The notes beneath the pieces were generated by a model. It saw only the letters and a list, made by a program, of their open reading frames with translations, made no database searches and was not told where the DNA came from. From Lujinxingia vulgaris (GTDB lineage: Bacteria; Myxococcota_A; Bradymonadia; Bradymonadales; Bradymonadaceae): a stretch of 64,000 bases of DNA. Below are positions 7,590 to 15,534 of the stretch, piece after piece. The position numbers were made by a program, and so were the translations under genes. The first letter of the stretch is position 1. Every line of letters starts with the position of its first letter. The DNA is taken from positions 496,001 to 560,000 of the forward strand of contig NZ_VOSM01000001.1 in the NCBI RefSeq assembly GCF_007997015.1. The letters run 5' to 3'.

Positions 7590-10142
7590 TCAGGTCGCTG
7601 CATCCTCGGGGGAGGGGGCAGGGCGCTTTTTGGAGATCACGGTGCGCACATGCTGGCGAACCTGGGCCAGGAGGCGTTCTCGATTCTCGCCAAACCCGTC
7701 GCTGGCCTTGCCACCCTTGGTGAGGATCTCGCTGGTATCGCGTCGCAGCTGGGCCTCCTCGACTGCGGAGAGCTCGCGGGCGGTGACCACGATCACCGGC
7801 ACCTTTGCGTAGTCGGGATGGGCGCGCAGGCGGCGCAAGAACTCAAAGCCGTCGAGGTTGGGCATCATCAGGTCAAGGAGGACCAGCGCCGGCTCAATCT
7901 GCTCGAGCTTCTGCAGGCCCACGCGGCCGTCTTCGGCCTCGACCACACTCCAGCCATCGTCTTCCAGGGTGCGGCGCATTAACGAGCGGGTGGGCTCGTC
8001 GTCTTCGACCAGCAGGATCTCGCCAGTGGTCTCATCGGGGCGTCGGTAGTTGTTGAGCGTCTCGATGAGGCGTTTGCGGTCGATGGGCTTGACGAGATAG
8101 TCGTCAGCGCCCAGCGCAAAGCCGCGCGCGCTCTCATCGAGCATGGTCACCATCACCACCGGGGTGTCGCTGAGCTCGGGGTGATCTTTGATCTTGGAGA
8201 GAAGCGTCCAGCCGTCCATCGAGGGCATCATCACGTCGAGGGTGATGACGTCGGGGCGAAGCTGCTCGGCCAGGATCAGGCCTTCGGAGCCGTTGGCGGC
8301 GGTGACCACGGCGATGCCTTCGCGCTCGAGCAGACGCCGCAGAAGATCGCGCATGGTGGGGTCATCGTCGACGACCAGCACGGTCTGGCTGCCGGCGTTG
8401 CGCAGCGAGGCCGGGAGATCTTCGGCGCGGGTGGCGCCTTCGCTCTCGCCGTCCGCATCAGTGTCGGTGGCGCGCAGGTTCATCGCCAGGGTGACCTTAA
8501 AGAGGCTCCCCTTACCGGGGGTGGACTCCACCTCGATGCCGCCACCGAGAAGCTCACAGAAGTGACGGGTGATGGTCAGGCCGAGGCCCGTGCCGCCGAA
8601 CTCGCGGGTGGTCGAGGAGTCGGCCTGGGTAAAGGCTTCAAAGATGGCCTTGAGCTGCTCCTCATCGACGCCCACCCCGGTGTCTTCAACCTCGCAGACG
8701 ACGTGGCTGTAGGTCTCACTGGGGTACATCCGCATGGTGATGGTGCCATCGGAGGTGAACTTGCAGGCGTTGCTCAGGAGGTTGAAGAGGATCTGACGCA
8801 TCTTGGTGGCGTCGGTGTTCATGTAGCCGAGCTCATCGCTGATCTCGACGTTGAGCGTATTGCGGTTCTTCTCGGCCAGGGGCATCACCGTGGAGCGGAT
8901 GTCTTCGACCATGTCATTGATGTCAAACATCTCGACGTGCACGCTCATCTTTCCGGCCTCGATCTTGGAGAGGTCGAGGATGTCGTTGATCAGCGCGAGC
9001 AGGTGGGTGCCGGCGGTGCGAATGCGGCTTAAGTCAGGCAAGAACTCACCGACGACGCTGGCGTCTTTGGGAGAGTCCTGCTGCAGGAACTCGATCTCCT
9101 CGATGATGATCTCGGAGTAGCCGATCACGGCGTTGAGCGGGGTGCGCAGCTCGTGGCTCATGTTAGCCAAAAATGCGCTCTTGGCCTGGTTTGCGTGAAT
9201 GGCGGCGTCGCGGGCCTGGCGGATCTCTTGCTCGGCCTGCTTGCGCTCGGTGATGTCGCGCAGCACCAGGATGAGGCGGTCGCCCAGGGTGCCGAAGGCG
9301 ATCTCGGCGGGGAACTCCCCGGAGGCGCGCACGCCGGTGTGCTCCAGCGATTCGCCAGTGTCCAGATCTTCAAGTGTGCCCGGGTCCATCGAGCTGATCA
9401 GCTCGGTGATATGTTCGCCGGCGATTGTGCCGTGCTCGCGTTCAAAGATGCGGGCGGCGGCTTCGTTGGCCGTGAGCACTTTGCCGTCGTTGTCGACGGT
9501 GATGATGCCGTCAGGCGCCGTCTCGAGCACCGCGCGGGTCTCGCTCTCGCGGATGCGGACTTCTTCGGTGAGCCAGCTCTGCAGGTCGTCTTTCAGCTGC
9601 AAGACCACGTGCGCGGTGACCGCCATACCGATCAGGCTGATACCGCGCTGCACGTTGGCGACCACCGGAGGCAGCGCCGTGGGCGTAAATTCGTAACCGG
9701 TGAGCGTGCCGACGAGCACCGCCCCCCAGCTCAACACGATGGCGTAGAGCCAGACTTTTGCGGTGCGGCGCCCCTGAAAGAGGTTGGCCAGCAGCGGGAG
9801 CATCGCCGGCCAGACAATCGCCGGCGCCGAGAGCCCGCCATTCTGGTGAATCAAAAAGTAGAGCAGAATGTAGATCGGCCCGACGATCAGGTGGCCGGCC
9901 CAGTCCATGCGTGCGGTGGAGCGCAGCAGAACCGGAGCGGTGGCCACCGTGCTGCCACAGAGCACCAGGGCGAGCGCTGCCTGATAGGAGCCCCCGGAGA
10001 AAGAGATCGCCGCGGCGAGGAAGGCCCAGAAGACAACGGTAAATGTCGTCTTTACCCCGATTTGAGCACGCTTAAGCTCGATGCCGTTTTCGGCTTTGAG
10101 CGACTCCGGGATGAAAAAGTCCGTGTACTTACCCATATGCAT
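7590..10142 (-). CDS. Membrane hybrid histidine kinase with two receiver domains
   Basis: 850 aa. About six N-terminal membrane segments (residues 25-190) form a sensor. A PAS domain (about 204-310, APDGIITVDNDGKV) follows, then the HisKA dimerisation domain with SHELRTP (phosphorylatable His330), and an HATPase_c domain with DTGVGVDEEQ and GGTGLGLTI. Two receiver domains follow in tandem: the first with LVVDDD and Asp636 (LDVMMPSMDGW), the second with LLVEDD and Asp757 (LDLMMPNLDGF). This is a phosphorelay protein; no HPt domain or output domain is present, so phosphate must pass to another protein. The start is either the ATG at 10142 or the one two codons later. It is a single gene with its own terminator. 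Confidence 0.93.
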   Translation of the reverse strand: MHMGKYTDFFIPESLKAENGIELKRAQIGVKTTFTVVFWAFLAAAISFSGGSYQAALALVLCGSTVATAPVLLRSTARMDWAGHLIVGPIYILLYFLIHQNGGLSAPAIVWPAMLPLLANLFQGRRTAKVWLYAIVLSWGAVLVGTLTGYEFTPTALPPVVANVQRGISLIGMAVTAHVVLQLKDDLQSWLTEEVRIRESETRAVLETAPDGIITVDNDGKVLTANEAAARIFEREHGTIAGEHITELISSMDPGTLEDLDTGESLEHTGVRASGEFPAEIAFGTLGDRLILVLRDITERKQAEQEIRQARDAAIHANQAKSAFLANMSHELRTPLNAVIGYSEIIIEEIEFLQQDSPKDASVVGEFLPDLSRIRTAGTHLLALINDILDLSKIEAGKMSVHVEMFDINDMVEDIRSTVMPLAEKNRNTLNVEISDELGYMNTDATKMRQILFNLLSNACKFTSDGTITMRMYPSETYSHVVCEVEDTGVGVDEEQLKAIFEAFTQADSSTTREFGGTGLGLTITRHFCELLGGGIEVESTPGKGSLFKVTLAMNLRATDTDADGESEGATRAEDLPASLRNAGSQTVLVVDDDPTMRDLLRRLLEREGIAVVTAANGSEGLILAEQLRPDVITLDVMMPSMDGWTLLSKIKDHPELSDTPVVMVTMLDESARGFALGADDYLVKPIDRKRLIETLNNYRRPDETTGEILLVEDDEPTRSLMRRTLEDDGWSVVEAEDGRVGLQKLEQIEPALVLLDLMMPNLDGFEFLRRLRAHPDYAKVPVIVVTARELSAVEEAQLRRDTSEILTKGGKASDGFGENRERLLAQVRQHVRTVISKKRPAPSPEDAAT

Positions 10143-10481
10143 ACATCCATTCTCAGCGAGCGTAGAGCTGGCTGTTTTCGTGAGCGCGGACGCGCAAATT
10201 GCTGCCCTTGTCGCGGTTGATGCGACGCGCAGGCAGCGGACCCTTACAAGCGTGGTTGAGCCGTCTTGACGATGAGCTCAGCCGGTCAATCTTCTTGATC
10301 GAGTACCACATTCGGGGTGGAACGCCGAAAAAATTTGATGTCGTGACGAAGGTGTCTATCCCGCGATAATCAATTTCAGCGGAATCGACAAGGGAGGTTT
10401 TGAGACTGACCGAAAGGTAAGCCTGCCGGTCGCCACCACGTTCCCCGCAGCGGACAACGCCGGCGACAGACCGGCTTCGAT
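10143..10481. other. Intergenic region upstream of the hybrid kinase
   Basis: About 340 nt. A minus-strand open frame of 110 codons begins with a GTG overlapping the stop of the upstream gene, but it has no ribosome-binding site, no recognisable domain and no visible coding bias. I treat the stretch as a promoter or leader region. No clear -35/-10 pair could be assigned. Confidence 0.4.
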
Positions 10482-11477
10482 TCACAGGGAGTCTGAGTGG
10501 CCTGTCGGCGGGCGTCGCTCATAGCTCAGAAGTGAAAGCGCCCCCACGCCGACGCCAAACCAGAGCGTGGCCAGGCGAATCAGGTAGGTCGCGGCCAGCG
10601 CCGGGGCGTTCGCGGTGAAGAGCCCCAGCAGCATCAGCGCGCCGACCATGCTGCCTTCGGTGAGCCCCAGGCCCCCGGGCAGAAAGCTCAGCGCCCCGAG
10701 CAGGGTGGAGATCGCGTAGACAAAAAGCGCCTTGTACAGCGTCAACTCCGAGGCCCCCAGCGCATCGAGGATGCACCAGAACGCCAGCCCCTCCAGCGAC
10801 CAGGAGAGCGCGCTGAGCAGCGTCGTCGCGCCGAGCAAAGTCGGTGAGAGCAGCGTGCGCGTCGAGCTGTATGCCTGGCGCAGCGGCGCCTGCAGACGAG
10901 CGAGCCTGGGGATGCGGCCCACCCCGGTGAGCAGCGCGTTGATAAGTGTCTGGGATTGCAGTGCGCCGATGAGCGCGAGCACCGCCGCCAACGCTCCAAC
11001 GAAGACGCCGGCGCCGAACTCAAAGGTGAGCACGCCCAGCGCTCCGATGGCGAAGAGCCCCAGAAGGTCGGTGAGGCGTTCGGCAAAGACTACCGGCGCG
11101 CTACGCGCGACGGGCACACCAAAGCTGCGACGCAAAAGCGCGCTCTTGAGCACCTCCCCGACCTTTCCTGGCGAGATGGACATGACGAGGCCGGCCAAAA
11201 AGATCTGCAGGCTGGGCCGCCAGGGAACATCAATGCTGAGGCGCTGCAGGTAGAGCTGCCAGCGCAGAAAACGAAATCCGTAGTTCACCGCGCTGAGCGC
11301 ACACGCCAGAATGACCACTTTTATGGGCACCTGCTGAAGCGCCGGGATGAGCTGGTCGAGATCCGCCCAGAGCGCAAATCCGCCGTAGAGGAGCACGGCC
11401 AGCACGACCGCCCACATCAGGCGCGCCAGGCGCAGGGGAGCCGGGCCGGGATCGGGCGTTGGCGAGGACGAAGACAT
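10482..11477 (-). CDS. LPG-synthase-type (UPF0104) integral membrane protein
   Basis: 331 aa, seven to eight membrane segments. The family signature of lysylphosphatidylglycerol synthase/flippase transmembrane domains (AglD, YbhN, MprF N-terminus) is visible: FRFLRWQLYLQRL, FLAGLVMSISPGKVGEVLKSALLRR, VFAERLTDLLGL and FLPGGLGLTEGSMVGALMLLG. The soluble aminoacyl-transferase domain of MprF is absent, so a role in lipid or polyprenyl-lipid translocation is more likely than aminoacylation; the substrate is unknown. It is divergent from the lipoprotein gene at 11590 across about 110 nt. Confidence 0.85.
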   Translation of the reverse strand: MSSSSPTPDPGPAPLRLARLMWAVVLAVLLYGGFALWADLDQLIPALQQVPIKVVILACALSAVNYGFRFLRWQLYLQRLSIDVPWRPSLQIFLAGLVMSISPGKVGEVLKSALLRRSFGVPVARSAPVVFAERLTDLLGLFAIGALGVLTFEFGAGVFVGALAAVLALIGALQSQTLINALLTGVGRIPRLARLQAPLRQAYSSTRTLLSPTLLGATTLLSALSWSLEGLAFWCILDALGASELTLYKALFVYAISTLLGALSFLPGGLGLTEGSMVGALMLLGLFTANAPALAATYLIRLATLWFGVGVGALSLLSYERRPPTGHSDSL

Positions 11478-11589
11478 CGGTGTAGCCGAGGGCAGGGAAG
11501 TTCATGGCGAGCTTTACGCTCCTTTTGCTGCCGGGTTACCATGGCGGCGACGGGCGCCGAACGCAACGCTTCATCCATTGAGTGAGAGC

Positions 11590-12138
11590 ATGATTTCAGG
11601 GACACACGTAAGTCAGCGAAGCGCAGTCCGGGTCGTTGTGGCCCTGGCATGCCTTGCACTCAATGCGTGCGCATACAATTACGCCGCGCGAGAGGCGCGG
11701 CGCGCCTCACCGACCTCACCCGAGGCGAGCGCCGAGGCTGCAGCGCCTGCGGACGAAGCTCAGGTGGAGCAGGCGACCACGTCGCCCGCACAGGCCGGTG
11801 GCGAGGACACTCCCGAGGAGGATGTCTGTGCCCGCCTCACCTTCGAGGTGCATTATTTCGATGATGAGGCGCGCCACCTTCGACAGGTCGCCTGTGAGAG
11901 TGGTGAGGTGCTCAGTGTGCAGCGCGTCCCGATGACGAATTCATTTATGGAGCGCGCCCGTCAGGCGCGACATCCCGAACGCACCTGGTTTGTGCTGGTC
12001 GATCCGGAGGGGCTTCGTACCCGCTACCTGACCAACCGCCAGCTGCGCGAACTTCAGGCGCGTTATCAGGTCGAACTCGTCGGGCGAGATCCGGTCGATG
12101 ACGTGCTGATCTACCAGCTTCATAGCGACGGTTTCTAG
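11590..12138 (+). CDS. Small lipoprotein of unknown function
   Basis: 182 aa from the ATG at 11590; a TTG four codons upstream is possible. The signal peptide ends in a lipobox (LALNAC). An Ala/Glu/Pro-rich linker (about residues 35-75) precedes a small globular domain (residues 80-182) containing LTFEVHYFDDEARHLRQVACESGEVLSV and WFVLVDPEGLRTRYLTN. I do not recognise the domain. Only 9 nt separate it from the downstream HEAT-like gene, so the two are probably co-transcribed. Confidence 0.75.
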   Translation: MISGTHVSQRSAVRVVVALACLALNACAYNYAAREARRASPTSPEASAEAAAPADEAQVEQATTSPAQAGGEDTPEEDVCARLTFEVHYFDDEARHLRQVACESGEVLSVQRVPMTNSFMERARQARHPERTWFVLVDPEGLRTRYLTNRQLRELQARYQVELVGRDPVDDVLIYQLHSDGF

Positions 12139-12147
12139 GAGGCCGCA

Positions 12148-13926
12148 ATGCAGGACGGTCAACCCTCGGGGGCGCAGGAGAGCAGCGTCGCGATCAGCCC
12201 CGAGACGCAGGAAGAGGTGCGCCTGGCCAGGCGATGTTTCGCTCAGATCGAGCGCCTGACCACGGTGATGACCGGCTATCCGCCCGGGCACCCGGTGGTG
12301 GAGAACGCGCTGAAGGCGGTGCGCGATGCCTTTTACGACTTCTTCGAGATCACCGACCGCCTCACCGTTCAGATCCATCCTCACTGGATGGACCTGTACG
12401 GCTCTGGCGAGATGGTCTGGGAGACGAGCGAGCCGCGCGACTACTGCTTTGCGCTGAGCCGTGACGGGGTCTACCTCATTCACATCCTTGCCGGGGTGGA
12501 TGAGGCTGAGTTGCGCGTGCTGGTGGGCGTGCTCAACGAGCTCGTCGATCAGCGTGATCTCACCTCCGATGCGGCGTCGCTGCTCTTTGAAGCGGGCTTT
12601 CGCTACATCTCCTACGATGCCATCGACGAGTCGCTTGCGTTGCTTGCCGGCCTGGATAACGACGTGCGCAACCGCGACACCCGTGAAGAGCAGGAGATGA
12701 TCGAGGAGCTCTTCAACGATGCCTTCGACAAAGATCTCGAAGAGAGCGCCGGCGGGGGGCAGGGCATGGAGCAGGACTTTGAGGTGCGCCTGCAACGCCG
12801 TGGTGAGCAGCAGATGAAGCTCGAGGTCGGCTCCCGGCAGTTTCTGCAGCTCGATGAAGAGGCCCAGGCGCACCTGCTCGATTTGAAGCGTGGCTTTACC
12901 GAGCATCATGAGCTTGAGCATCGCCAGGGCGAGGTGCTCTCGGCGCTGCTGGGCGCGCGCCCCCGCGCGAAGTTGCGCCGGGGTGCGGTCGCCCAGATCG
13001 GCAACGTGATGGGCACACTGCTCGAAACGGCAAAGCCCTGGGAGGCGCTCTCCTTTCTGAAGTTGATTCACCACTGGCGTGACAAGTTCCCGGCCGAGGT
13101 CGCCGGCGAGCTTAAAGACGCGGTCAAAGAGTGCTTTACGCCCCGGCGTATTCAGGCGCTCAACAAGCAGGTGGCCACCGCCGAGCAGGGGCCCCGTCGG
13201 GCGATTTTGCAGATGTACAACGCGCTGCACCTGGAGGCCGCCAGCGAGGGGCTCGTGGAGGTGCTCGGCTGGAACCTGGAGGATGAGACCCGCGACGATA
13301 TCCTGCGCTACATCCGGCAGCGCGCGCGCCGCGGGCTCGACTTTATTGAGCGGGCGCTTCCCCGGGTCAGCGGGGAGCGGGCCGAGCCCCTGGTGGATCT
13401 TCTGGCCGAGATGATGCCGCGCTCGCGCGCGCTGCTCCTGGAGATCGTGCGCGGGCAGATGGAGCCGCCGATCAAACTCAAGGCGCTCAAGGCGATGCGC
13501 GGCACCTGGGGCGATGTCAATGAGGTTCGCGACGTGCTCGTCCCGCTGGTGCGCGGCTCCCACAGCGGGCTTCGGCTGGAGGCGCTGCAGGCACTTGCTG
13601 CGGCCATGCCCGCGCACGTGCTGCGCGTGGTGGAGCCGCTGCTTGATACGAAGCTGGCTAAACGTCCTGAGGAGGAGGTCCGCGAGCTGGTCGGTGTGCT
13701 GATCAAGCATGGCGGGGCGCCGGCCGTCGAGAAGTTGCGCGAGCTTGTGCAGCGCCGGGGTATTGTGGCCGAAGAAGAGCAGGAGCTGGCCGTCGCGATT
13801 GTGCGCGCGATGATCAAGAGTCCTACACCGGAAGTTGTGGCGCTCCTCAACGATGTGGCCAAAGACTGGCTGGTGGCCGGTCGTATTCGCTCGACCTGTA
13901 AAGAGGTCGTGGAGTTGATTCAGTAA
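12148..13926 (+). CDS. HEAT-repeat-like protein with an N-terminal YPxGHP module
   Basis: 592 aa, preceded by a strong AGGAGG. Residues about 20-180 form a module (RLTTVMTGYPPGHPVVENAL, then LTVQIHPHWMDLYG, then HILAGVDEAELRVLVGVLNEL) seen at the N-terminus of several deltaproteobacterial signalling proteins. The C-terminal half is mostly helical with repeat-like units (ALPRVSGERAEPLVDLLAEM, LEALQALAAAMPAHVLRVVEPLL, EVRELVGVLIKHGGAPAVEKL), consistent with HEAT/armadillo repeats that bind proteins. No catalytic motif is visible. It lies between the lipoprotein gene and the degenerate HD-GYP gene, and the three probably form one operon. Confidence 0.75.
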   Translation: MQDGQPSGAQESSVAISPETQEEVRLARRCFAQIERLTTVMTGYPPGHPVVENALKAVRDAFYDFFEITDRLTVQIHPHWMDLYGSGEMVWETSEPRDYCFALSRDGVYLIHILAGVDEAELRVLVGVLNELVDQRDLTSDAASLLFEAGFRYISYDAIDESLALLAGLDNDVRNRDTREEQEMIEELFNDAFDKDLEESAGGGQGMEQDFEVRLQRRGEQQMKLEVGSRQFLQLDEEAQAHLLDLKRGFTEHHELEHRQGEVLSALLGARPRAKLRRGAVAQIGNVMGTLLETAKPWEALSFLKLIHHWRDKFPAEVAGELKDAVKECFTPRRIQALNKQVATAEQGPRRAILQMYNALHLEAASEGLVEVLGWNLEDETRDDILRYIRQRARRGLDFIERALPRVSGERAEPLVDLLAEMMPRSRALLLEIVRGQMEPPIKLKALKAMRGTWGDVNEVRDVLVPLVRGSHSGLRLEALQALAAAMPAHVLRVVEPLLDTKLAKRPEEEVRELVGVLIKHGGAPAVEKLRELVQRRGIVAEEEQELAVAIVRAMIKSPTPEVVALLNDVAKDWLVAGRIRSTCKEVVELIQ

Positions 13927-13997
13927 GTGCGTCGACAGCGTCCCATCCAGCCGCGTGTGCGCGTTGGGTGGGGGCTTCTTGGAAGAAGGTGCAAGCG

Positions 13998-15446
13998 ATG
14001 AGCGAAGAGTTCGACTCCCAGGCGCAAGGTCTCGATATGGCAGCTGCCAGCGTGCCGCTGAGCAGCGAGGATCCGCAGGCTTTCGGGCGTTTTGTCGTCG
14101 ACAGCGTCTACCGGATCATGAAGGTCGCCTCGATCTACAGCGTCGAGCATAACCAGACGCGTCAGGCGATGGAGGCGTTTATGCCGGCCTTCCGCCAGAG
14201 CGTCGCCCAGGTCGACGGCGGGGCGATCTCGCTGACGATCCGCGGCGAACTCTGCAGCGTCAATGGCGACACACTCCGGCTGCGACGTAAGGAGCAGGAG
14301 CGTGTCAATGAGCTTCACGGGATCTTTAAAGCGGCCACGATCCGCGGCATCGCCTTCGAGGAGGCGATGACCATCGATGATCTGGTCGCGTTTCTGGGCG
14401 CGCTCAATGAGGCCGGGCGAAGCGGCACGGGCATGGAGCATGTGCACGTGCCCAACATCGAGATTCAGCATGGCACCCCTGATCAATCGATCATGGAGGC
14501 CATCGCCCAGGTGAATAAGGCGATGTATGTCGCCCACATCTACATCCGCGCGCTGGTCAAAGTGCGTAACATGCATGAGCACGTGCAGCAGACGCAGTCG
14601 CCGGAGGTTCCCACCGGGGTGGTGCGCCGGATCTTGCAGACGGTCTCGGAACTTCTGGCCGACGATGACTTTACGATCCTCGGGCTTTTGCCCCTGCGTC
14701 TTGTGCCGCCGGACGTGAGTTCGCACTCGGTGAACACAGCGATTTACGCGATGCTTCTGGCCGACCGTCTGGGGCTCGGTCAGCAGATGACGGCGTACGT
14801 GGGCATGGCCGTGATCTACCAGGACATCGACCGTCTCGTGGGCATCTCGGTGGGGCATCGCGACCGGGATCCGGGGCTTGATTCTCACCGACAGTTCTCA
14901 GCGAACCTGCGCGACGTGGCGTTGATGCTCGACCATGTTGACGGCGACATCATCTCGACGTTACGCGTGCTGCTGACCTATGAGCGCGGCTGCGCGTTTG
15001 AAAACGAGGTGGGGCGTCCCTTCTACCGCGCGCCTCGCAAGCTGCACCTGATCTGCCGCATCATCGATCTCTGCCGCACCTACGATCTTCTGATTCAGGG
15101 GTTGCAGGGCTATAAGACGCGCCGCCCGGACCTGGCGATTCAGTATGTGGAGAGCCGCGCCGGCGAGGTGTTTGACCCGCACCTGACGCGCCTTCTGGTC
15201 TCGACGCTGGGGCTCTTTCCGATCGGCTCCACCGTGCAGCTGAGCTCCGGTGAGTCGGCGGTGGTGATTCGCACGCCCTCGCCGGCGGCCGACCCGCGCC
15301 GCCCGGTGGTGCGGGTGCTTAACCGCCGCGATCCGATCGTCATCGACCTGAGCGATCCGCGCTACGAGCATATTGAGATTGCGCGCTCCATCGACCTCGA
15401 TGAGAGCGCGGAGACCAACCCCTCGCAGGTCTTTTTGCTGACCTGA
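13998..15446 (+). CDS. Degenerate HD-GYP-domain protein
   Basis: 482 aa from the ATG at 13998, with AGAAGG upstream; a GTG at 13968 is an alternative. The N-terminal third resembles the module of the upstream gene (YSVEHNQTRQAMEAFMPAF, FEEAMTIDDLVAFLGALNE). The C-terminal half aligns with HD-GYP cyclic-di-GMP phosphodiesterases: SHSVNTAIYAMLLADRLGL, RIIDLCRTYDLL and FDPHLTRLLVSTLGLFPIGS followed by VQLSSGE. The catalytic HD is YQDID instead of LHDIGK, and the HHE-GYP segment has become TYERG...VGRPFY, so metal binding and hydrolysis are probably lost. A regulatory or c-di-GMP-sensing role is inferred. An upstream gap of 71 nt suggests the same operon. Confidence 0.8.
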   Translation: MSEEFDSQAQGLDMAAASVPLSSEDPQAFGRFVVDSVYRIMKVASIYSVEHNQTRQAMEAFMPAFRQSVAQVDGGAISLTIRGELCSVNGDTLRLRRKEQERVNELHGIFKAATIRGIAFEEAMTIDDLVAFLGALNEAGRSGTGMEHVHVPNIEIQHGTPDQSIMEAIAQVNKAMYVAHIYIRALVKVRNMHEHVQQTQSPEVPTGVVRRILQTVSELLADDDFTILGLLPLRLVPPDVSSHSVNTAIYAMLLADRLGLGQQMTAYVGMAVIYQDIDRLVGISVGHRDRDPGLDSHRQFSANLRDVALMLDHVDGDIISTLRVLLTYERGCAFENEVGRPFYRAPRKLHLICRIIDLCRTYDLLIQGLQGYKTRRPDLAIQYVESRAGEVFDPHLTRLLVSTLGLFPIGSTVQLSSGESAVVIRTPSPAADPRRPVVRVLNRRDPIVIDLSDPRYEHIEIARSIDLDESAETNPSQVFLLT

Positions 15447-15465
15447 TCGTCGCGCTTGCCCGCAC

Positions 15466-15504
15466 AAAAAACGCCGCGTCCTTCTCAGTGGAGGCGCGGC
15501 GTTT
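15466..15504. terminator. Terminator between converging genes
   Basis: Stem AAACGCCGCG (15469-15478) pairs with CGCGGCGTTT (15495-15504), with an additional inner GCC/GGC pairing. On the minus strand a T-rich run (TTTTTTG) follows, fitting termination of the gene ending at 15535. The plus side has GTTTGT only, so it may serve both directions less equally. Confidence 0.75.
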
Positions 15505-15534
15505 GTCGTCTGTGGGAGTCAGCGCTCCGCGAGG

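Noticed and set aside
10153-10485. 110-codon minus-strand frame between the hybrid kinase and the LPG-type gene
   Set aside because: GTG start overlaps the upstream stop, but no ribosome-binding site, no family match and AT-richer, non-coding-like composition.
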